Positions 7,108-14,265 of a stretch of 28,121 nucleotides of DNA are shown here, piece by piece; the first letter of the stretch is position 1; every line of letters starts with the position of its first letter. The stretch is taken from positions 1-28,121 of the forward strand of contig JAFYRB010000072.1 of NCBI GenBank assembly GCA_017559615.1, written 5' to 3'. The notes beneath the pieces are model-generated. The model made no database searches, was not told the origin of the DNA, and saw nothing but the letters and a program-made list of their open reading frames with translations. The DNA is from Alistipes sp. (GTDB lineage Bacteria; Bacteroidota; Bacteroidia; Bacteroidales; Rikenellaceae). The position numbers and the translations under genes are program-made.

Positions 7108-9470
7108 TATCTCTCTGTGTATATGCGCTTTACACGCTGTGATATCGAGGTCATAATCTCATAGGTTATGGTATCCAACACCTGGGCCATATCCTCCAAC
7201 GTATTTCCCTTCTCGCGACCAAAAATCGTAACCTTATCGCCCACCTCTACGCCAGGAATATGCGAGATATCGACCATCGCGCTATCCATACATACTCGGC
7301 CAATTATCGGAGCGCTCTGACCGTTGATGCGTACACTCCAGCGACCATTACCAAGATGGCGGTCCAAGCCATCGGCATAACCTACGGGGATAGTGGCAGT
7401 TATGGTATCCTTCTCAAGACGTGCAGCACGGCCATAGCCCACTGACTCGCCCTTCGAGAGCGACTTTATCTGCACGATGCGAGTCGAGAGCGTAGCAACG
7501 GGAATAAGTTCGTCATTATGCTCATAACCAAAGCCATAGAGTCCCAATCCCAAGCGACACATATCGAAGTGCGACTCTGGGAAACGTGCTATGGCCGCCG
7601 AGTTAGCAATATGGCGCAACGGCTCATAATCGAGCCACTCGATAAGCTGCGAACTCATATAATCGAAACGCTCAATCTGCTGGCGTGTGAAGTCATCTTC
7701 GCTTGGCATATCCGAGGTACTCAGGTGCGAGAATATAGATGCTATACGCAACACAGGGTCGAGGTGCGTAGCGCGTCCCAACAAGTCGACATCATCCTCC
7801 ACAAATCCCAAGCGGTGCATTCCCGTATCGAGTTTTATATGTATTGGATAGGCCGTACGATGCGCACGCAACGCCGCACGACGGAAGGCATCCAACGAAT
7901 GGAAGCTATATATCTCTGGCTCAAGGTCGTGAGCAATCATCACATCGAAGCTATCCTGGTCGGCATTAAGCACCACGATAGGCATCGTAATACCCTTTGA
8001 GCGAAGCGTGATACCCTCATCGGCAAATGCCACAGCAAGATACTTAACACCCTCGTGCTGAAGCATTCGCGCCACATCCACATCGCCCATACCGTAACTT
8101 ACGGCCTTCACCATTGCAATGACGGGATGATGCTGCGGAAGATGACGGCGGAAGTAGTTCAAATTCTTCTTCATTGCCGCGAGGTCCACCTCAAGAGTTG
8201 TGGTATGCGTTCTACGCTCCAAGAGGCGAGCAAGACGCTCGAAACGGCTATCACGGCTACCCTTAAGCAGGATTACCGAGTGCGCCCAACGCTCCTTCGA
8301 GAAGTTCTCGATAAGTTCGTCGGTTGTATGATAGAACGACGAGCCACGTGGGAAGAGCGAGGAGTATTGCGAGATATTCTCGCCAACACCAATAAGTTTA
8401 TCGACACCCGCGCGACGTACTGCCTCGGCAACACGACCATACAACTGCTCGTGCGACATACCACTCTGACGAATATCCGAGATTACCGCGACACGTCTGC
8501 GGCCCATAGACTGCACGTGCAGAGCATCCAACGCCACAAGCACCGAGTTAATATCGGAGTTGTAGCTATCGTCAATAATCATAGAGTTGTCGATACCCTC
8601 CTTCAGCTCCAGACGCATCGACACCTTTGCCGAGAATATCGCACCATCAACGCCATAGCCCAACTTACGCATCAGCGCCGAGACGTGCAGCGCATCTACC
8701 GACAAAGCATCGCTCAACTCAAGAGCATAGTCCACACTCTCCAAGCTACTATCTATCAACTCGCGGTCGGAGTATAGCTCCTTGATACGCTTCGCAAGTC
8801 GTGGATACTCACTACTATATATAATAGTCTTTGCCTCAGCGGCAAGACGTAGTTTCTCATCTATCTTCTCCTCGTCGGACGAGAAGTTTGCCGAGTGCGC
8901 ATCGCCAATCGAGGTTACAACAACGATATCTGGCTTAATCATCGCCTCGAGGCGCTCCATCTCACCTGGGAACGAAATTCCCGCCTCGATGAATGCCACA
9001 CACTCATTACCACCCAACATCAACAACGAGAGTGGCACACCAAGCTGCGAGTTATAACTTCGTGGCGAGGCAAACGACGCAATGCTATCGGGCATCGAAC
9101 GTGCCGCCCACTCCTTAACTATTGTCTTTCCATTGGAGCCCGTGATAGCCACCACCTGCCCCTTAAACTGTGCGCGGTGGTATGCCGCAAGACGCTGCAA
9201 CGCCCCTATCGTAGACTCCACGATAACCATACCGCAACGCTTCGTAGGAAGCTCCATCTCACGCTCGACGATGAACGCCTCAACGCCACGCTCGGCCATA
9301 CGTCCCACAAACAGATGTCCATCGTGATTCTTGCCATCGATAGCCGCAAATACCACATTCTCAGCCGCTATGACACTTCGAGAGTCGGTAACAACCTCCG
9401 CAACTCGGAGATCCTCGCCACGCAACTCACCACCTACGATGTGCGCAATTTCAGACAATAGATAGTTCAT
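7107..9470 (-). CDS. Bifunctional UDP-MurNAc-tripeptide:D-Ala-D-Ala ligase / alanine racemase
   Basis: This 787-residue fusion joins MurF (about 1-415) to a PLP-dependent alanine racemase (about 420-787). The arrangement is characteristic of Bacteroidota and lets one polypeptide both make D-Ala and attach D-Ala-D-Ala to the peptidoglycan precursor in the cytoplasm. In the MurF half the ATP loop GSNGKT is at 111-116, with FIEAGISFPGEM and DSYNSDINSV downstream. In the racemase half the PLP lysine is K455 (AMVKAVSYG), the second catalytic base is Y679 (SVGYGRAA), and IPVGYADG and GRVCMDSAMVDI follow. The MurF part lacks some of the usual length but all key motifs are present. It lies 5 bp downstream of mutS2 and its stop overlaps the methylase start. 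Confidence 0.95.
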   Translation of the reverse strand: MNYLLSEIAHIVGGELRGEDLRVAEVVTDSRSVIAAENVVFAAIDGKNHDGHLFVGRMAERGVEAFIVEREMELPTKRCGMVIVESTIGALQRLAAYHRAQFKGQVVAITGSNGKTIVKEWAARSMPDSIASFASPRSYNSQLGVPLSLLMLGGNECVAFIEAGISFPGEMERLEAMIKPDIVVVTSIGDAHSANFSSDEEKIDEKLRLAAEAKTIIYSSEYPRLAKRIKELYSDRELIDSSLESVDYALELSDALSVDALHVSALMRKLGYGVDGAIFSAKVSMRLELKEGIDNSMIIDDSYNSDINSVLVALDALHVQSMGRRRVAVISDIRQSGMSHEQLYGRVAEAVRRAGVDKLIGVGENISQYSSLFPRGSSFYHTTDELIENFSKERWAHSVILLKGSRDSRFERLARLLERRTHTTTLEVDLAAMKKNLNYFRRHLPQHHPVIAMVKAVSYGMGDVDVARMLQHEGVKYLAVAFADEGITLRSKGITMPIVVLNADQDSFDVMIAHDLEPEIYSFHSLDAFRRAALRAHRTAYPIHIKLDTGMHRLGFVEDDVDLLGRATHLDPVLRIASIFSHLSTSDMPSEDDFTRQQIERFDYMSSQLIEWLDYEPLRHIANSAAIARFPESHFDMCRLGLGLYGFGYEHNDELIPVATLSTRIVQIKSLSKGESVGYGRAARLEKDTITATIPVGYADGLDRHLGNGRWSVRINGQSAPIIGRVCMDSAMVDISHIPGVEVGDKVTIFGREKGNTLEDMAQVLDTITYEIMTSISQRVKRIYTER

Positions 9471-9475
9471 ATATC

Positions 9476-11977
9476 TTACATTTTAAACGTCACAATTGTT
9501 ATTCCCGAGCCGCCACGGTCAGCGTGGTCATCAGCTACCGATGCTACATCCTTCACGCCACGGAGATAGCGACGTATCTCCTCCTTCAGTGCTCCCGTAC
9601 CCTTACCGTGCAGAATCGTAACGGTCGAGACACCCACCATAAGAGCATCATCCACCAAATCCTCCACAGCCTCAAGAGCCTCCGAGGCACGCATACCTCG
9701 AACATCAATGTGGTCGCGGAAGTTGAGCTTACGCTCGCGGATATCCACCGACACCACGGTACGCGCCGTTGTTGGGCGTGTGGCCTGACGATACTCCGAC
9801 GACGATACGGCCTTGAGTCTTGCCACGTCGACCATAATAAGCATCTCGCCAAAGGCCACCTGCGCTTTTTTGCCCTTTATCATCTTCACGACTCCAGGAA
9901 TCTCCTGTCCCTCGAGTTTCACCTTCGTGCCGACCTCAATCTTCTGCACTACAGGCTCCTCGACTCTCTGTGGCACAACCACGCCACCCGCCTGCTCACG
10001 CTCCTCGGCACGCTTCTCTCTGCGCTCCCTACGTCGTGCCAAGCGCTCCATCTCGCGCTCAATGCGCTCGTCGCTTGTCATACCACCCTTCGCCTCATCC
10101 ACGCTATCAACAAATGTCTCAAGCTCGCGGCGAGCAAGACGTGTAATCTCCTTCTCGGCCTGCGACTCGCGGATGGTACGTATCGTATTCTCAATCGTAC
10201 GGCGTGCCTCGGCAATCATCTCCTCAGCCTCGCGGCGTGCCTTCTCAATAATCTCGCGGCGCTCATCCTTAATGCCCTGCAAGCGGTCGGTATAGGTCTG
10301 CTCCAACTGCTCGACCTTCCTATCGGTCATACGGATGCGGTCACGTTTCTCGGCCCAATATCGCTTATCGCGGGCAATCTCACGCAACTGACGCTCGAGG
10401 TTGATATGATCCTCACCAGCCTTATCCATAGCCTTACGCACGATATCCTCTGGAAGTCCGATTTTTCGTGCTACCTCGATAGCAAACGAACTACCTGGCT
10501 TACCCATCTCAAGGCTAAAGAGAGGTTGTATATTTCTAACATCGAAGGCCATAGCACCATTTGCCACGCCCTCGTTTCGGGATGCGAAGTATTTTATATT
10601 GGCGTAGTGCGTGGTGATAACACCATAGGCCTTACGCTCCACGAAGCGCTCCAGAATCGACTCCGAGATAGCTCCGCCAATCGTAGGTTCCGTACCCGAA
10701 CCAAACTCGTCAATCAAAATCAGCGTATGCTCCGATGCCTCGCTAAGCATAGTACGCATATTCACAAGGTGTGACGAGTAGGTCGAGAGGTCATTCTCCA
10801 ACGACTGCTGATCGCCAATATCAATCATCAACGACTCAAAAATCGGGAACTCCGAGTTCTCCAACGCTGGAATAAGGAAGCCACACTGCACCATATATTG
10901 CAAGATTCCCGTTGTCTTAAGGCATACCGACTTACCACCAGCATTAGGACCCGAGATAACCAAGATACGGCGCTCGGCATTAAGTTCCATATCGAGTGGC
11001 ACAATCTCCTTATTCTGACTACGTAGCGTCTGCTGCAACAGCGGGTGACGCGCCTTACGCAGTAGCAAACGCCCCTCGGTGGAGATGATAGGTTTTACCG
11101 CGCCATTGGCAATTGCCCAGCGAGCCTTGGCACGTAGGACATCTATGCGCGTGAGATACTCCTCGATACGCACAAGGCCATCAACCTCAACACGTAGTAC
11201 CGCCGTAAGTTCGGTAAGGATACGCACCACCTCGCGCTTCTCGGCATACTCCAACTCGCGAAGCTCGTTGTTAAGCTCCACAACCTCCACAGGCTCAACA
11301 TAGAACGTACGTCCCGTAGCCGACTCATCGTGGATAAAACCCGCGATTTTACGCTTATTAGCTGCCGAAACGGGAATTACGGCGTGACCATCGCGGATAG
11401 ATATCATAGCATCGGCATCCACAACTCCCGAGGCCTTGGCACGCTGAAGCACCTGCTGCAGACGCTTCGACACCTGACCTTCGTGTTCGCGGATGGCACG
11501 ACGTATTGAGGATAGCTCCTCGGAAGCCGAAGAGCGCACCTCGCCCTTATCATCAATAACACGCTCGATAGCACTCTGCAACTGTGGAAATATCTCCACC
11601 CTCTCCGTCAATGCTCGAAGACGCGGGTAGCTACCCTCCCTTCGCGAAAGGATAAAGCGCACGATGACTGCCGCAGAGCGCAGGCCACGCAACAACGTTG
11701 CTGCCTCCTCGACAGAGAGGTACGAGCCCTCGACAGCGACCTTCTCGACAATAGCACGCAGGTCATCCTGCTCGCCAATCTCGGCACCTGGCTCCATAGA
11801 GATTACCAGACGCATCTCATCGGCGAGTTGAAGGCGCTCCTCGATTTCGCGGCGTGAGCGTGTGAAGCCCTCGTTGGCCACAATCTCACGTGCCGAGGCC
11901 ATCGAGCAAAGCTCCATAATCTGCTCGCGGATACGGTCGAAGCCTACCCTTTGTTCAAAATTCGACGGATATATCAT
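9476..11977 (-). CDS. mutS2: MutS2 ATPase/Smr-domain protein
   Basis: This 833-residue MutS2 has core and clamp domains (1-330), an ATPase with Walker A GPNAGGKS (343-350) and a Walker B-type LILIDEFGSGTEP segment. A long charged coiled-coil region follows (about 500-690), then a C-terminal Smr domain (about 755-833) with DVRGMR and HGKGTGAL motifs. MutS2 is not the mismatch-recognition MutS. In other bacteria it acts on recombination intermediates or splits collided ribosomes, and the Smr domain can be a nuclease. Which role applies here cannot be read from sequence. The ATG at 11975-11977 lies 27 bp after the MlaD stop, and murF-alr follows 5 bp downstream. Confidence 0.95.
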   Translation of the reverse strand: MIYPSNFEQRVGFDRIREQIMELCSMASAREIVANEGFTRSRREIEERLQLADEMRLVISMEPGAEIGEQDDLRAIVEKVAVEGSYLSVEEAATLLRGLRSAAVIVRFILSRREGSYPRLRALTERVEIFPQLQSAIERVIDDKGEVRSSASEELSSIRRAIREHEGQVSKRLQQVLQRAKASGVVDADAMISIRDGHAVIPVSAANKRKIAGFIHDESATGRTFYVEPVEVVELNNELRELEYAEKREVVRILTELTAVLRVEVDGLVRIEEYLTRIDVLRAKARWAIANGAVKPIISTEGRLLLRKARHPLLQQTLRSQNKEIVPLDMELNAERRILVISGPNAGGKSVCLKTTGILQYMVQCGFLIPALENSEFPIFESLMIDIGDQQSLENDLSTYSSHLVNMRTMLSEASEHTLILIDEFGSGTEPTIGGAISESILERFVERKAYGVITTHYANIKYFASRNEGVANGAMAFDVRNIQPLFSLEMGKPGSSFAIEVARKIGLPEDIVRKAMDKAGEDHINLERQLREIARDKRYWAEKRDRIRMTDRKVEQLEQTYTDRLQGIKDERREIIEKARREAEEMIAEARRTIENTIRTIRESQAEKEITRLARRELETFVDSVDEAKGGMTSDERIEREMERLARRRERREKRAEEREQAGGVVVPQRVEEPVVQKIEVGTKVKLEGQEIPGVVKMIKGKKAQVAFGEMLIMVDVARLKAVSSSEYRQATRPTTARTVVSVDIRERKLNFRDHIDVRGMRASEALEAVEDLVDDALMVGVSTVTILHGKGTGALKEEIRRYLRGVKDVASVADDHADRGGSGITIVTFKM

Positions 11978-12004
11978 AACTGGCCACCTATGGTGCTACT
12001 TATG

Positions 12005-12964
12005 TTACTCATTCTTGGTTGCAGCACGCTTCTCGGCACGCGCAGCCTTCTTTGCGAGCTTCTCGTCGTTGCTACCAAAGAGCGAGAAGTGTACGTAGCG
12101 TGTTGGGTTAGCCTTCAAATCCTCAAGCAACAAGCCGAGGTTATCGCCAGCCGTAGTGAGCTTGTTGTAAAGCTCCGCATCGTGGAGCAACAAACCTACA
12201 GAACCCTCGTCACTCTCCAACGATGCGAGAACATCATTCAACGACGATACGGTAGTGTTGAGCTTGCTTACGATATCAGCATCAGCCAAGTCACCCGCGA
12301 AGGTGTCGAGATTCTGAAGCATAGACTCCACACGCTCGGTATTCTCGGCAAGGAGGTCTGTAAACGCGCTGAGGTTATCAACTGCAACCTCAATATCATC
12401 TGCCGAAGACTTCACGATACCATCGATAGACGATGACATAGACTCGAGGTTGGCGATGAGTGAGTTGATTGCCGAGCCATTACCCTCAAGCAATGCGTTC
12501 ACATTCTCAACCGTTGTGTTAAGGCCCTCAATAAGCTCCGCACCCTGGTCTGCCAATGAGCCAATCATATCAGCCTTCACGCGGCCCTGAATCTCGGAAT
12601 TTGGCTCGATAATCTCCTCAGAATCACCACGATGTAGCACAATCTCCACACCGCCCATAAGGCCCGCAGCACCAATCTCTGCAATCGAATTTGCAGGAAT
12701 CATCTCGCGATACTTACTCTCAACGGCAATCTCAACCAATACTCTATCACGCTCTAACGTGATGTCACGAACATTACCCACAACGACACCACGAAGCTTC
12801 ACACGTGATGACTCCTGAAGGCCCGAAACATCCTCATAATAGACGTAGTAGATGTCGCTTGTGAGCAACACATTCTGACCACCAAGCCACTTAATGCCCC
12901 ACCAAGCAACTGCAATAACGATAACGGCAAAGATGCCAATCTTAAACTCTTTTCTTAGTTTCAT
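12005..12964 (-). CDS. MCE/MlaD family lipid-transport protein
   Basis: This 319-residue protein has a short cytoplasmic tail, one transmembrane anchor at about 9-26, and an MCE domain at about 37-115 (YYEDVSGLQESSRVKLRGV, NSIAEIGAAGLMGG). A long, mostly helical periplasmic region (about 130-290) follows, then a Lys/Ala/Arg-rich tail. MCE proteins form hexameric rings that bind lipids in phospholipid traffic between inner and outer membranes. Partner MlaE/MlaF genes are not in the window. The gene follows the amidase by 24 bp, so the two envelope genes are probably cotranscribed. The family call is secure; the direction of transport is not shown. Confidence 0.92.
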   Translation of the reverse strand: MKLRKEFKIGIFAVIVIAVAWWGIKWLGGQNVLLTSDIYYVYYEDVSGLQESSRVKLRGVVVGNVRDITLERDRVLVEIAVESKYREMIPANSIAEIGAAGLMGGVEIVLHRGDSEEIIEPNSEIQGRVKADMIGSLADQGAELIEGLNTTVENVNALLEGNGSAINSLIANLESMSSSIDGIVKSSADDIEVAVDNLSAFTDLLAENTERVESMLQNLDTFAGDLADADIVSKLNTTVSSLNDVLASLESDEGSVGLLLHDAELYNKLTTAGDNLGLLLEDLKANPTRYVHFSLFGSNDEKLAKKAARAEKRAATKNE

Positions 12965-12988
12965 AGTTTATATTTTTATATTTCTACT

Positions 12989-14110
12989 CTACTTTGTGAC
13001 GATTGCCCCATCACGGAATCTCACGACGAAGGCATCCTTGAATATCTTACGCACCTCTTTCAAATCTACCTGTGCATCTGCCGACGTTGCGTAGCTTCCG
13101 AAGCAATACTTATACTTGAACTTTCCTGTTCCCATTACCAAACGTACGCGTCCCTTATACTGCTTAAATTGGTAATCGTTGGTATCAACCTCTTTAAGGC
13201 TCGAGATAAGCTGAATGGTATAACCCTCGGTAATCTCCTGGCTCTCTGCAGGCTGCGCTTCGGTCTTCTCTTCTGTCTCTGTGACACTCTCCTCCGCAGC
13301 CTCATCAGCCGATGAGTAGTCGCCACCCAAAGCCTTGAAATAGGTAATAATAGCATCGCTAATAGCATCGGCCATCTCCTCCTTCGCAGCCTTGGTAGCA
13401 AGATATGCGTAATCGTCGCTATTGGTAAGATATCCCATCTCGACGATAACACTTGGACACTCGCTATAATACAACACCGTATATACCGTACCCGCCTTAA
13501 CACCCTTATTTACAAGGCCATACTTCGCCATATTTTTGCAGCACTCCTCGGCAAAGAAGCGACTATAAGGCTCATTCTCGAGCTGACGTGCAAGGGCCAT
13601 CATAAAGCCCTGTGAGTTACGGTCGATATCCTCGGGGTTGATGAAATCACCCTCATCGGCATAACGCGCACCAACGAGTTTATTCTGATTCATAAGCTTC
13701 TCGTTGAGCGTCAGCACCCAAACCTCGCAACCCTTAACACGTGTATCCTCGAGGGCATTGGCGTGAATACCTACATACAAGTCCGCCATCTTCTTATTCG
13801 CAAACTCAGCACGTAGTCTATTATCCGTAGACTGCGACTCGTGATACGCCGAGTCGCAACTGCGCGTTAGAAAGACATCAAGCGACGACATCTTACGCGC
13901 CAACTGCGCCTTAACCTGCTTCGACACCTCAAGCACAAGGTCCTTCTCGGCAATGTTACGCTGCTGCTTACCAGGGCGTGGACCTCCGTGACCAGGGTCA
14001 ATAACTACGACTCTTTTGGGCTGCTCTGGGGCAACATTTTGTAGCACCGCAGCGTTAACCTCAACAAGTGGTATTACTAAAAGTAATATTTGAATTATGA
14101 GATTTCTCAT
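12989..14110 (-). CDS. N-acetylmuramoyl-L-alanine amidase with SPOR-like C-terminus
   Basis: This is a 373-residue exported amidase with a signal peptide at about 1-21. Its Amidase_3 domain (about 32-262) carries zinc ligands H41 (DPGHGG), E55 and H116 (GIHANA) and the catalytic E224 (IVEMGYLTN). An acidic Ser/Glu/Thr linker (about 265-295) leads to a C-terminal domain of about 80 residues (GYTIQLISS to CFGSYATSADAQ) that looks like SPOR, the module that binds denuded glycan strands at the division site. It cleaves the amide bond between MurNAc and the stem peptide during cell separation. It is the first gene of the long minus-strand block and is transcribed divergently from lptD. Confidence 0.93.
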   Translation of the reverse strand: MRNLIIQILLLVIPLVEVNAAVLQNVAPEQPKRVVVIDPGHGGPRPGKQQRNIAEKDLVLEVSKQVKAQLARKMSSLDVFLTRSCDSAYHESQSTDNRLRAEFANKKMADLYVGIHANALEDTRVKGCEVWVLTLNEKLMNQNKLVGARYADEGDFINPEDIDRNSQGFMMALARQLENEPYSRFFAEECCKNMAKYGLVNKGVKAGTVYTVLYYSECPSVIVEMGYLTNSDDYAYLATKAAKEEMADAISDAIITYFKALGGDYSSADEAAEESVTETEEKTEAQPAESQEITEGYTIQLISSLKEVDTNDYQFKQYKGRVRLVMGTGKFKYKYCFGSYATSADAQVDLKEVRKIFKDAFVVRFRDGAIVTK

Positions 14111-14140
14111 AAATAAATTAAAAATTGTGCAAAATATTAT

Positions 14141-14148
14141 TATCTTTG
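14141..14148 (+). promoter_or_regulatory. Candidate -7 element for lptD
   Basis: TATCTTTG matches TAnnTTTG exactly. No TTTG lies about 20 nt upstream; only a TTG at 14125-14127 is near, at a 13-nt spacing. Transcription would start near 14153-14156, giving lptD a leader of about 105 nt that contains the hairpins at 14148-14240. Confidence 0.45.
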
Positions 14149-14240
14149 CGGGTTGTAACCTCTATGGCATTGGGAGTCAGCACCCCTAACCCGCGGGCTA
14201 CACCACCCTATTTAGGGCGTTTTGCCGACTTGTCGGCAAA
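14148..14240. repeat. Cluster of inverted repeats between amidase and lptD
   Basis: Three separate inverted repeats lie in 93 bp. They are GCGGGTT (14148-14154) with AACCCGC (14188-14194), CCCTA-TT-TAGGG (14206-14217), and the perfect 20-bp TTTGCCGACTTGTCGGCAAA (14221-14240). Inside the first, the minus strand can also pair GGGGT with ACTCC around GCTG. They can form stems in the transcripts of either strand. The 20-bp palindrome overlaps the minus-strand -7 element, so it could equally be a protein operator. Confidence 0.6.
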
Positions 14241-14265
14241 GTTACAAAAAATTATTGAATTTTGA
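14164..14265 (+). other. Possible 33-codon leader ORF upstream of lptD
   Basis: An ATG at 14164 opens a 33-residue frame (MALGVSTPNPRATPPYLGRF and 13 more) whose TGA (14263-14265) overlaps the lptD TTG (14262-14264). The position just after the candidate transcription start and the overlap suggest translational coupling. An open frame of this length can arise by chance and no conservation was checked. Confidence 0.25.
14237..14244 (-). promoter_or_regulatory. Candidate -7 element for the amidase operon
   Basis: On the minus strand this reads TAACTTTG, an exact TAnnTTTG match. There is no TTTG at the expected -33 position. Transcription would start near 14231 and read through the hairpin cluster for about 120 nt before the amidase ATG at 14110. 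It faces the plus-strand element at 14141-14148, so the two leaders would be complementary. Confidence 0.4.

Noticed and set aside
9524..10774. A 416-codon open frame on the plus strand opposite mutS2
   Set aside because: It is antisense to an intact, motif-complete MutS2. The translation has Leu/His/Thr-rich low-complexity composition typical of a shadow frame and no recognisable domain.
14148..14194. A tRNA-like 7-bp acceptor stem GCGGGTT/AACCCGC with an inner hairpin
   Set aside because: Only 47 nt separate the outer ends, there is no T arm with TTCRA or a proper anticodon arm, and no CCA. I treat it as a leader hairpin.
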